This document shows positions 44,074-52,657 of a DNA stretch of 64,000 nucleotides, one piece after another. A program made the position numbers and the translations under genes. Numbering within the stretch: the stretch's first letter is position 1; every line of letters begins with the position of its first letter. The notes under the pieces are model-generated. The model was not told the DNA's origin. It ran no database searches and saw only the letters and a list, made by a program, of their open reading frames with translations. Source of the DNA: Candidatus Poribacteria bacterium (lineage in GTDB: Bacteria > Poribacteria > WGA-4E > PCPOR2b); contig PYIZ01000034.1 in assembly GCA_003635265.1 (NCBI GenBank), forward strand, positions 228,242 to 292,241, given 5' to 3'.

Positions 44074-44445
44074 TTACGCGTTAAGATAATGCTCCACCAA
44101 ATCAACCAGCGCATGCGTATCAACTGGCTTGCTGATGTAGTCGTCACAACCTGCATCACGAAACCGTTCGGGCTCTCCTTTCATCGCGGCCGCAGTAAAG
44201 GCAATAATTGGCACATGACACCATTCGGGATTGGCTTTAATCTGTCGAGTCAAGTCCTCTCCACTGATACCGGGAAGCGCGATATCCATCAGAATCAGAT
44301 CCGGTAATTCAGCTTGTAACATCGCTAGTGCCTCGTCTGCATCGACAGCTTCAAGCACTTCATAACCCTTCGCATTCAACACAATCCGTACAATTTTTCG
44401 GTTCATTTCGACGTCTTCAACCACTAGAATCCGTTTGGTGCTCAT
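44074..44445 (-). CDS. Stand-alone CheY-like response regulator
   Basis: 123 residues, a single receiver domain: acidic pair in ILVVEDVEMN, phospho-aspartate in LILMDIALPG, K in YISKPVDTHAL. No output domain. Its start overlaps the stop of the hybrid kinase by ATGA, so the two are translationally coupled. Confidence 0.93.
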   Translation of the reverse strand: MSTKRILVVEDVEMNRKIVRIVLNAKGYEVLEAVDADEALAMLQAELPDLILMDIALPGISGEDLTRQIKANPEWCHVPIIAFTAAAMKGEPERFRDAGCDDYISKPVDTHALVDLVEHYLNA

Positions 44446-47108
44446 GAGCGTGTCTCCGCCTCCTGAGTTGGCGTTCGCAAACGTTTGATCCGTTTGATTG
44501 TGGCTAACAGTTCTTCTTTGACGTTGCCCGTCTTTTGGATAACCGATTTAATCTGACCGTTGAGCCGATCTCGATCTTCGTCAGTGAGATCCAACGCTGT
44601 GCAGATAATAATAGGAATGTCACAGGTCCGCGGATCACCGGCTAAATGCCGAACGACTTGGAATCCATCCACTTGAGGCATCATCATATCCAAAATAATT
44701 AGATCCGGCGATTGAGAAATTGCTGTTTCAATCGCCTCGCTTCCCCCATATACCTTTAGGACTTCATACCCATCGTTGGTCAGTACAGTGGACAGCAGAC
44801 GTACCGTCTGTGGATCATCGTCAACAACTAGGATACGAGGTGCGCCGTCCCGGCTAGGCAACTTCAGAGATTGGAGCGAAGCGAGAAGTGTTTCTTTATC
44901 AATTGGTTTGACTAGATGGTCTACCGCTCCTAATCCAAACGCCAACTGACGTTCTTCCGTTACGGAAACGATGATAACCGGAATCGATTGCAAGTTTGGT
45001 TTCGTCTTCATTTCTCGCAGCACTTGCCAACCATCCTTTTTCGGCAGCAGAACGTCGAGTGTAATTGCAAATGGTTGAATTTCAGCAGCTTTTGTGATGG
45101 CTTCTTCGCCATCTGCGGCATACTCTACTTGATATCCAGCTTCTGTCAAGTAAATACCCAAAAGTTGGGCGGCTTGCTCATTGTCTTCAGCAACTAAGAT
45201 GGTAAGGTTACCACCAGAAGCATCGGTAGTTTCAGAATCTGAGGCATCTGGTGCAGCGACTTCAACCTGTTGTTCCTGTTGGTGTAGCGGGAACGTGAAG
45301 GAAAAGGTGCTCCCCTCGTTTATCTCGCTGTCAACCCAGATCTTTCCGCCATGCAATTGAATTAGCCGATTGGTCAGCGCTAGGCCCAATCCAGTTCCAC
45401 TGTGTGCACGGGTACTTGAAGCGTCGAGCTGTGTGAAGGGTTGAAACAGCTTTGCCCGATCCTGCGGCGAGATACCCACACCAGTATCAGTCACACTCCC
45501 CCGCAACGCGGAACCAGAAACTTCAAACTTCGTAGTGACTTTCCCACCTTCATCGGTGAATTTGACCGCATTGGAAAGCAGATTGTAGAGAATTTGCTTG
45601 AATTTGATCTTGTCCGCTTCTATCAAGACATCCTGATTCAATTCGAGGGTGAGTTGGATCTGCTTCTGATTCGCAAGAGCGTTAATAATGGTATTGACCT
45701 CCGTCACCGCTTCCTGAACAGAGAACTGCTCCAGTTGCAGATCCATTTTACCAGCCTCGATTTTTGACAAATCGAGAATATCGTTAATCATAGCAAGGAG
45801 ATGATTTCCACTGGTATGGATGTCGAGGACTAATTCTTTCTGCTCGTCGTTAATGTCTCCTAGGATTTTATCTCGCAAAATCTCAGAAAACCCAATAACT
45901 GCGTTTAACGGTGTGCGGAGTTCATGGCTCATAGTGGCAAGAAATTCACTCTTGGCACGGTTCGCGTACTCAGCGGAATCTTTGGCTTCCTGCAATGCGA
46001 TCTCAGCTTGCACTCGATCGGCGATGTTAGTATTAATACCAACCCAGTTGATAATTTGTCCCGAATCGTCCCGAACAGGGGTGCCAATAAAAATGAAAGT
46101 TTCATAGGAACCATCTTTTGCCTGAAACCGACACTCGCCACTATATGTCTCGCCGTGCGTGTATGCACGTTCCCATTTTGCGAGTACGTCCGGCAGATCT
46201 TCCGGATGTAATGCTTCTGCCCACCGGGTGCCCAGTGATTCCTCGTCGGTGCGTCCGGAAAATTCATGCCAAGCTTTGTTCAGGAGGGCAACTTGACCAT
46301 CAGCGTCTGCGACCCAAATCACCTGTGGCGCCGCTTGAATGAGCGCCCGATAGAGTGCTTCTTGGGAAGCGAGTGCCCTTTCGGCTTCCTTCTGCTGGGT
46401 CACGTCCCGCCAAGTTGACCGACTTGCCACAATCTTGCCGGTTTCATCGCGCATCGGTGTAGCTTGCAGAAGCACGTCAATAGTACTGCCGTCTGCTCGG
46501 CGCAATGTTCGTTCTTGCCTGATAACCTCGCCTGTTTCGACGAATGCTTGGGATGTTTGCTGTGCAGCATCTATTGATTCAGAAGCATATAGTTCCAAGA
46601 AGGAATTGCCCACAATCTCCTCTTTGCTGCGACCGATAACATCTGCAAGGGTTTGGTTACATTCTAAAATGTTTGAAGAAACCAGATCAACGACAGCCAT
46701 CATATCCGGTGCGTTTTCGTACAGGTCACGATAGTGAACTTCTGCCCGCTTGCGTTCGGTAATGTCTCGTGCGACGGCATAATATAACTGCTCCTCCATG
46801 GATACCGTTGAACTCCACAAGAGCCACTTATACGAACCATCTTTGCACAAGTAACGATTTTCAAAGGAAACGACATCTTCACCGGTTGTCATGATTTTCT
46901 GGGCTTCGGCGATTGTCGCTTCTTGGTCTTCAGGGTGAACAAACTCGATGAATGGTTTGGTTTTAAGTTCGTCCATTGTAAAGCCGAGCGTTTTTTCCCA
47001 CATTGGGTTCAGTTCCTTGAAGTAACCATCGAAACCGGCGATACACAGCATATCCAGCGATAGGGTAAAAAAACGGTCGCGCTCAGTGGTATCGGCAGGA
47101 ATAGTCAT
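44442..47108 (-). CDS. Hybrid histidine kinase: three PAS, HisKA, HATPase, two receivers
   Basis: 888 residues, ATG 47108 with AGGAGA upstream. PAS-type sensor domains cover about residues 10-118, 125-240 and 248-370. HisKA has the phospho-acceptor H395 (MSHELRTPLN). The ATP-binding domain covers about 500-608 (N-box NLLSNAVKF, DTGVGI, GTGLGLAL). Two receivers follow, with aspartates D685 (TLDVLLPKKDG) and D807 (ILDMMMPQVDG). No membrane segment is visible, so it is cytoplasmic. It feeds a phosphorelay together with the coupled CheY-like regulator. Confidence 0.95.
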   Translation of the reverse strand: MTIPADTTERDRFFTLSLDMLCIAGFDGYFKELNPMWEKTLGFTMDELKTKPFIEFVHPEDQEATIAEAQKIMTTGEDVVSFENRYLCKDGSYKWLLWSSTVSMEEQLYYAVARDITERKRAEVHYRDLYENAPDMMAVVDLVSSNILECNQTLADVIGRSKEEIVGNSFLELYASESIDAAQQTSQAFVETGEVIRQERTLRRADGSTIDVLLQATPMRDETGKIVASRSTWRDVTQQKEAERALASQEALYRALIQAAPQVIWVADADGQVALLNKAWHEFSGRTDEESLGTRWAEALHPEDLPDVLAKWERAYTHGETYSGECRFQAKDGSYETFIFIGTPVRDDSGQIINWVGINTNIADRVQAEIALQEAKDSAEYANRAKSEFLATMSHELRTPLNAVIGFSEILRDKILGDINDEQKELVLDIHTSGNHLLAMINDILDLSKIEAGKMDLQLEQFSVQEAVTEVNTIINALANQKQIQLTLELNQDVLIEADKIKFKQILYNLLSNAVKFTDEGGKVTTKFEVSGSALRGSVTDTGVGISPQDRAKLFQPFTQLDASSTRAHSGTGLGLALTNRLIQLHGGKIWVDSEINEGSTFSFTFPLHQQEQQVEVAAPDASDSETTDASGGNLTILVAEDNEQAAQLLGIYLTEAGYQVEYAADGEEAITKAAEIQPFAITLDVLLPKKDGWQVLREMKTKPNLQSIPVIIVSVTEERQLAFGLGAVDHLVKPIDKETLLASLQSLKLPSRDGAPRILVVDDDPQTVRLLSTVLTNDGYEVLKVYGGSEAIETAISQSPDLIILDMMMPQVDGFQVVRHLAGDPRTCDIPIIICTALDLTDEDRDRLNGQIKSVIQKTGNVKEELLATIKRIKRLRTPTQEAETRS

Positions 47109-47314
47109 GGCGGTTTATCTCCTTCATTTTTCGGTCTCGAATTTTGCTAATCCGGGAAGCGAAAGTCCGAACTTTTAGCGCTTTTTGGAGAGGAATAACG
47201 AGGCTCCCCAAAGATCGATTAGGCAAAAATTACGCTACGCACACTCTGAATATTTTTTAATGTCGCAGGTTCTCAATTTTTCTTGCACCGAAATAGGTAA
47301 CAACTCAAGCGGTT

Positions 47315-49141
47315 TCATTTCTTTTTCAGCACCATCAAGGTCAAATCATCAAAGCGTTGGGCTTCTCCTTGGAATTCTAGCGTTGACTCATAAATTTCCG
47401 AGCAGATTTCACTGGCATCTGCGTCACGGAGTTGTTTCACAAGTTCCTCTAATCGTTCTTCGTCGTACATTTCGTCATGGATATTTTGTGTTTCGGTAAC
47501 GCCATCAGTAAAAAATATAACCGTATCACCGCTGTAAAGTTGAATTGTTTCATCTTCAAACTCTGCTGACATCTGGCGGATCATCTCGTCAGGATACATG
47601 CCTATCATTAAGCCACCTGCTTCTAGCCGTTGTAAGCTGCCATCCTGCCGGATAACGAGGGGGAACGTATGTCCCGCATTCAGCGAAGTGAGTTTACCTG
47701 TCGCTGGATGCAACCGCGCATAAACGAGTGTCGCATATTTGTCCAACGGACTGCTCTCACGGATAAGAGCATTCAGTGCCATTGCTCTCGTTGGCAGATC
47801 TGCTTGCTTTGCAACCTCTGAGAGTAAAGCTGCACGAAGCGTTGCCATCAACAAAGCTGCCTGCATGCCCTTGCCAGCAACATCAGCAATGACCAATCCC
47901 CACGAGCCATCTGGCTCCTGAATGTAACCGTAGTAGTCTCCGCCGACGCCGTCATGATGCGGTATGCTCATACCCGTAATTTCATAACCGGGAATCTCCG
48001 GAGGTGCTTTTGGCAGAAGATTTGCTTGAATTTGTGCTGCTTCCTCCATTTCCGCCTGTAATCGACGCTTCTCAATTGCTTCCTGATAAAGCCTCGCATT
48101 TTCGATTGCCACGCCGACTTGCGTACCAAAAGCCTCAAGCAAAATGCCATCTTCATCGGTAAACTCCAGTGTGACGCCAGCTCTACCCTCCTTACCGAAA
48201 ACAACGAGTATTCCCAGAATTTCACGTCCAAAGACTGGAACTGCTATCAGATTCTTTCCGCCAAATAGTGCAGCCGCCTCTTGATCATTGCGAATCTGCG
48301 TCCGTCCTTCCGTCGCTACTGCACGAAGCATAGAAAGTGTAGGGTGAATCCTCTGGTCGGAATCCAAGGGAATAGAAAAACTTTCTAGGTCGGAAGGAAA
48401 TTGTAAACCAGGTGCGAAGGGATTTCTGATTTCAAGCTGTTGTGTAATCGGATTAATAAGCATCAGACAACCCGCGCTGGCATCTAGAAGACTGACAGCA
48501 TGATTGACGACCTCCTCCTCCAATTGTTCTGTATCTAACAGCTTGGCAATTTGGGCGGTTGTGTCGGACAGCATAAAAAGGCGAAATTTAGCGGCACGCA
48601 TATCTTCTTGCGAGCGTGAATGTGCAATCGCAACCGAGATATGGTCAGCTAGGACATTTAATAATTCTTGAATCCATTTTGCCTCTTCAGAATCGTCGGC
48701 AAATTCGCCGAGACTGATAACACCTAGAAATTCCTCGTGAATCTTTAGTGGAGCCCAGAGAGTTGCCTTTAGACCCCGTAACTGTAGCTGAATTTCATCC
48801 AAGAACGGTTTCAGTAGGGAAGGAGGTCGGGAAAAATCGAGGGGCGAGCACTGAAGCAAGATTCCGATTTCATTGGGCGTAATCGGGATGACCAACGCTT
48901 CATCCGCAGACGCATCTGCGATATTAATTGATGATTCAACAGCAAGCAGACTTTCTGCAGGATTGAAGCGCAATATGGCACCTGCGGCTGCTTGCAACGT
49001 CTTGAGAACTATTCGCAGATAGGTCTGGCTTGATGCATTAAAGCTGCTCTGCCCGGAAACGATGGCTTTACCAACCTCTTCAATCTCAGACAGACCCAGA
49101 ATTAGTCGCTGCGTGGTTTGTTCAGCTAAACCAGTCTGCAT
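47315..49141 (-). CDS. GAF-domain PP2C (SpoIIE-type) phosphatase
   Basis: 608 residues. GAF-like sensor segments lie at about residues 20-175 and 195-350 (LLDASAGCLMLINP, DEDGILLEAFGTQVGVAIENA). A coiled linker (KRRLQAEMEEAAQIQ) leads to the PP2C domain (from ~385: GGDYYGYIQE, VIADVAGKGMQAALL, IFFTDGVTETQ, RFDDLTLMVL). It senses a small molecule or internal state and dephosphorylates a STAS protein; the STAS gene at 49451 upstream is a plausible partner. Confidence 0.95.
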   Translation of the reverse strand: MQTGLAEQTTQRLILGLSEIEEVGKAIVSGQSSFNASSQTYLRIVLKTLQAAAGAILRFNPAESLLAVESSINIADASADEALVIPITPNEIGILLQCSPLDFSRPPSLLKPFLDEIQLQLRGLKATLWAPLKIHEEFLGVISLGEFADDSEEAKWIQELLNVLADHISVAIAHSRSQEDMRAAKFRLFMLSDTTAQIAKLLDTEQLEEEVVNHAVSLLDASAGCLMLINPITQQLEIRNPFAPGLQFPSDLESFSIPLDSDQRIHPTLSMLRAVATEGRTQIRNDQEAAALFGGKNLIAVPVFGREILGILVVFGKEGRAGVTLEFTDEDGILLEAFGTQVGVAIENARLYQEAIEKRRLQAEMEEAAQIQANLLPKAPPEIPGYEITGMSIPHHDGVGGDYYGYIQEPDGSWGLVIADVAGKGMQAALLMATLRAALLSEVAKQADLPTRAMALNALIRESSPLDKYATLVYARLHPATGKLTSLNAGHTFPLVIRQDGSLQRLEAGGLMIGMYPDEMIRQMSAEFEDETIQLYSGDTVIFFTDGVTETQNIHDEMYDEERLEELVKQLRDADASEICSEIYESTLEFQGEAQRFDDLTLMVLKKK

Positions 49142-49450
49142 TTAAGGACCTTTGTTCTGATGTAGCCACTCGCTTAAGGGAAAGAAGCGAGTTTTTAACA
49201 CAGGAAAATGCCCATGTTTTCGTAAAACTGCATCTGTCCAACAGGATAGTAGGTTGTGCTCAAGGCGAAGCCATAGCCTTAACTCAGGCTGCTATACCCA
49301 AATGAGAGCCTCTGCCCCCAAGTACCTACTATCGCACTGGACAATACATTTTCTGCGCTTAGTGTGAATGTTGGCAGCTAATTTCCCAACTCTTCACATT
49401 GGCAAGGCAAGAGATAAACATATCGGTCTCAACGAGAAGACCAAACACTA
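49142..49450. other. Intergenic region with a long imperfect inverted repeat
   Basis: Arms of 20 bases at 49235-49254 and 49324-49343 match at 16 of 20 positions (GATAGTAGGT paired with ACCTACTATC) and enclose about 70 bases with smaller hairpins. No gene. It may be a structured leader on the minus-strand transcript or a small non-autonomous element. Confidence 0.55.
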
Positions 49451-49798
49451 TTAACCGGTAAGTGCGGCGATTGCTTCGTCCTCACTCTCAAAATGCTCAA
49501 ATGTGGAGATTAATCGGCTCCTGATAATGAGGCTCTTGACGTTCTTTTCGCTGACGTTGATGACCGCAACTCGACCGCCCTTTTGTACAATGGCTACGTG
49601 TGCTCCGAGCAGAGTTCCAAGCCCGGAACTGTCCATCATTGAAACATCAGCAAAATCAAATAAAAATTTCGGCGCATCGGAAATCTTTGCGCTTTCCTCA
49701 TTAATCGCACTGCTGAGATCGCGAACAGATCTTCCAATAACCTTGCCCTTGGGTTTTAAGATGATGACATCATCTCTTTGACGAATATCGACAGCCAT
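49451..49798 (-). CDS. STAS-domain protein 5
   Basis: 115 residues, ATG 49798 with AGGAGGAAAA upstream. S57 lies in FADVSMMDSSGLGTLL. Near relative of STAS 2. First gene of the minus-strand run STAS, GAF-PP2C, hybrid kinase, CheY-like regulator, STAS, REC-PP2C. Confidence 0.93.
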   Translation of the reverse strand: MAVDIRQRDDVIILKPKGKVIGRSVRDLSSAINEESAKISDAPKFLFDFADVSMMDSSGLGTLLGAHVAIVQKGGRVAVINVSEKNVKSLIIRSRLISTFEHFESEDEAIAALTG

Positions 49799-50268
49799 TA
49801 GTTTTCCTCCTATATCTCAATATTAAATATTATAGTCATATCACTGTCTGCCGCCAGAAACTGTGCTTTTCGCCTGCTATATTGAGGCTTGAAACCCCTC
49901 ATTGAACAAAGTCAAGACTCTCAGCGTCAGAGATACTTCGCGAAACCTGCCCTTGAATGCTCTTCAGGTTTCAGAGCCTGAACAGCACTTGTTGAAGCGA
50001 TGAGCGTTGTCTACGAAAGCGCAATTTTACCCGACGCGGAGTATAGTTTTTTGTTCCGCTAAGCATCTCTTATTCTAAAGGAGATATAACTTTTTGTCAA
50101 GCGTTTAATTTCCATAGTAGGGTCATCTAGTGAAGGTCGGGATTCGGAAATCGCCTCTACAGGCGCAAGAAATGTCCCGATTTCAAATGAGCATTCCGCT
50201 TGACAAGGGGTTGTAAGGTATAATAGAATCTATGCAATGGGGAAACAGTCAGCAGAAGGGAAAACATC
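49799..50268. other. Divergent intergenic region
   Basis: It separates the minus-strand regulatory run from the plus-strand cNMP-binding gene. It holds a short GGGATTCGGAAATCGCCTC repeat (50139-50157) and the promoter at 50200-50229. No gene or RNA is recognised. Confidence 0.6.
50200..50229 (+). promoter_or_regulatory. Promoter of the cNMP-binding/permease operon
   Basis: TTGACA (50200-50205), 18-base spacer, TAGAAT (50224-50229), about 40 bases before ATG 50269. A TATAAT also overlaps at 50219, but its spacing to TTGACA is only 13. Confidence 0.65.
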
Positions 50269-50946
50269 ATGGCGAAGATGAAACAGACTGATGCGACATG
50301 GGATGCCGTCTTTGATAGAAAGAGTAAAGCAAAGGTTGAACGGAGTACTATTGATGTCCTCAAGGGAGTTCTTGTTTTCGAAGAACTGAGCCGCCGCGAA
50401 ATTCAAAACATTGCACGCATTGCTTACCAGCGCCATTATAGTGCAGGGGAAGTCATTATCCATGAAGGGCAGAATGCGGCAGGAATGTATATCATGGTGG
50501 ACGGCCAAGCAGAGGTCACGAAAGTCTTAGAAGATGGCACCCTCCTCCATCTAACAACCCTAGAAAATAGCGAATTATTCGGTGACGTTGGGCTGTTGGA
50601 TAGTTCGCCACGGACAGCTACAGTTAGAGCAACTCGTGACTCAAGTGTTATCGGTTTTTTTCGTCCAGAACTACTTGAGCTAATGAACTCAAATCCAAGA
50701 TTAGCCTCCAAAATCATCTTTAAACTGGGTCAAATTCTCACGGCACGTTTCCGGTTTATGCACAGCGAATTTGAAAAGGCACAGGCAGAAATTGGTCGTT
50801 TGAAGGCACAACTCTCGGCAGCATCAAGCACAAAAAAGGAGGATACACATGTAACCTCCAATGGACCTTTCACCAGCGGATCAGGGTTGGAGATTGAAAA
50901 ATCGGATTCTATCAACCCGGATGCCTCCAGAGAGGAAGAACAGTAA
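50269..50946 (+). CDS. Cyclic-nucleotide-binding domain protein without HTH
   Basis: 225 residues. The cNMP-binding domain lies at about residues 28-155 (FEELSRREIQNIARIAYQR, GEVIIHEGQ, ELFGDVGLLDSSPRTATVRA). The phosphate-binding cassette FGDVGLLDSSPRTA is close to the CRP pattern. After it there is only a coiled-coil stretch (MHSEFEKAQAEIGRLKAQL) and a disordered tail; no helix-turn-helix. It is therefore probably a ligand-binding regulator of a protein partner, not a DNA binder. The stop overlaps the next start (TAATG). Confidence 0.9.
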   Translation: MAKMKQTDATWDAVFDRKSKAKVERSTIDVLKGVLVFEELSRREIQNIARIAYQRHYSAGEVIIHEGQNAAGMYIMVDGQAEVTKVLEDGTLLHLTTLENSELFGDVGLLDSSPRTATVRATRDSSVIGFFRPELLELMNSNPRLASKIIFKLGQILTARFRFMHSEFEKAQAEIGRLKAQLSAASSTKKEDTHVTSNGPFTSGSGLEIEKSDSINPDASREEEQ

Positions 50947-52568
50947 TGAACGGTTCTGCTAATCAGGACATGACGACCCACCCACCTACTGAAGAAGCAC
51001 CTTCTAAGACGGTTGATCCCCCTACTCAAATCAATACGGAACAGTTACACGCCCAAACGGCTACGCTAGCCAGAGAGACGATCATACCGCTGACACAAAA
51101 TGTTGAGACAATGACATCGGATATCCGGTTGGTTGTCCGTGAAAGCCGTGAACAGACACGCCAAGCGCGAGTAGCAAATGCCTCCTTGAAAATCATCGCC
51201 TTGGGGACAACGTTGATTTCGCTGGCAATTCTTATCGGTGTTGTCTATCTGCTCAAGGATATCCTCGCACTAGTAGTGATTTCGTTCCTGATCGCTTACA
51301 TCTTTAGCCCACTTGTAGATCTAATGGAGCGAAAGGGGATCAATCGGACACTGTTGGTCATTATCATAACGCTATTAATGCTCAGCGGTTTTGCTTTCCT
51401 TTCAACAGTGACAGTCAGTAGCATCACCGGACAGATTTGGAAGTTATTACCGGTGACTGTGGAACTGGATTTTGAAGATGAATTGGATCGTGGCGAAATA
51501 CCGGAGGTTTTACGCCAGAAGTTTGTGGAGGGCGGTATCGCACTTTCTCAAAATGCAATGATCGCTGTTGAAGAGACAGGCAACAGATGGAAGCTGACCG
51601 ATACAGAGAATCGCCAGACATACGATTTGAGAAAAGAAGAAAACCAACTCAAGGTTTACGAAACGCTTGGACCTCTTGTCGATCTTGAAAATTTTCATGA
51701 ACGTCTTGTCGATATAACTACAATAGTATTGAATCAAACCCCAGAATTCCTCCGCACACCCCTGCTTAACTATCTTGAGGGCACCGAATATGGGTCAACC
51801 TCGACGGAAGTTTCTGACAACAGGTCTATTCAAGCGCTCAACTATGAACAAGTGAATGCTCTTGTTGGGCGGATGGAAGAAAGAATTTCGGGATTTGTGC
51901 TTGGGCACTCTCAGTCGATTTTCAGTGCAATTGGTAGTTCTGCGAGAGGCGCGTTTTCAGCATTCACAACCGGTGTTATCATCCTATTTTTAACCTTTTT
52001 TCTTCTTAACAGTGGGCACCAGATGAAGAAAGCTTTTATTCAGATTGTGCCAAATCGCTTCTTTGAAGTTGCTCTGGTACTGATTCAGGGACTCGACCGG
52101 CAATTGGGCGATTACCTTCGTAGCCGTTTGATTCAGACAATAATCATCTCGATAATCGCTGCAATTGGGTATTGGATTTTGGGATTGCGGTTTGCACTCC
52201 TTATCGGGATTATCGCTGGACTAGCGAATTTGATTCCGTATATTGGTCCATTCATTGGGGCAATTCCTGCAATCATTGTTGTCTTTCTAGGCTCCCGATT
52301 CGGGCCTGGTTGGAGCCTACTGGCTGTTATCATGCTGACGCTTGTGATACAGATTATTGACAACGCGGTTATTACGCCATTGATAATAGGTAAAAGTGTT
52401 GAGCTAGGACCCGTAACAACAATTGTCGTGGTATTGCTTGGTGAGCAGTTACTCGGTTTAATGGGTTTACTGATGGCGGTTCCGATTGCAGCAATGTGCA
52501 AGTTAATCATCGAGGAAGTGTGGACAGAATTTAAGGGTTACTCCCAGTCGATTCTTGTGGGACACTGA
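50946..52568 (+). CDS. AI-2E family permease-like membrane protein
   Basis: 540 residues, longer than the usual ~350. An N-terminal hydrophilic extension (residues 1-80) is followed by membrane segments at about 82-121 and 136-158. A ~180-residue loop (160-340) includes an unusual beta-like insert (WKLTDTENRQTYDL). At least four membrane segments then follow to the end (IGIIAGLANLIPYIGPFIG, then VPIAAMCKLIIEEVW). Family members export varied small molecules or are sodium/proton antiporters. Translational coupling to the cNMP-binding protein suggests its activity is gated. Confidence 0.88.
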   Translation: MNGSANQDMTTHPPTEEAPSKTVDPPTQINTEQLHAQTATLARETIIPLTQNVETMTSDIRLVVRESREQTRQARVANASLKIIALGTTLISLAILIGVVYLLKDILALVVISFLIAYIFSPLVDLMERKGINRTLLVIIITLLMLSGFAFLSTVTVSSITGQIWKLLPVTVELDFEDELDRGEIPEVLRQKFVEGGIALSQNAMIAVEETGNRWKLTDTENRQTYDLRKEENQLKVYETLGPLVDLENFHERLVDITTIVLNQTPEFLRTPLLNYLEGTEYGSTSTEVSDNRSIQALNYEQVNALVGRMEERISGFVLGHSQSIFSAIGSSARGAFSAFTTGVIILFLTFFLLNSGHQMKKAFIQIVPNRFFEVALVLIQGLDRQLGDYLRSRLIQTIIISIIAAIGYWILGLRFALLIGIIAGLANLIPYIGPFIGAIPAIIVVFLGSRFGPGWSLLAVIMLTLVIQIIDNAVITPLIIGKSVELGPVTTIVVVLLGEQLLGLMGLLMAVPIAAMCKLIIEEVWTEFKGYSQSILVGH

Positions 52569-52657
52569 CTTCGGCAGACTCAGTCTACTCTCCAAAATCG
52601 GCAATACGAGATCGATCAGGAGACCGTGGGCTACGTTAACCAATTCAGATTTGGCGG

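Noticed and set aside
50200..50224. TTGACA with TATAAT at 50219 as a promoter
   Set aside because: The spacer is only 13 bases; TAGAAT at 50224 gives an 18-base spacer and is preferred.
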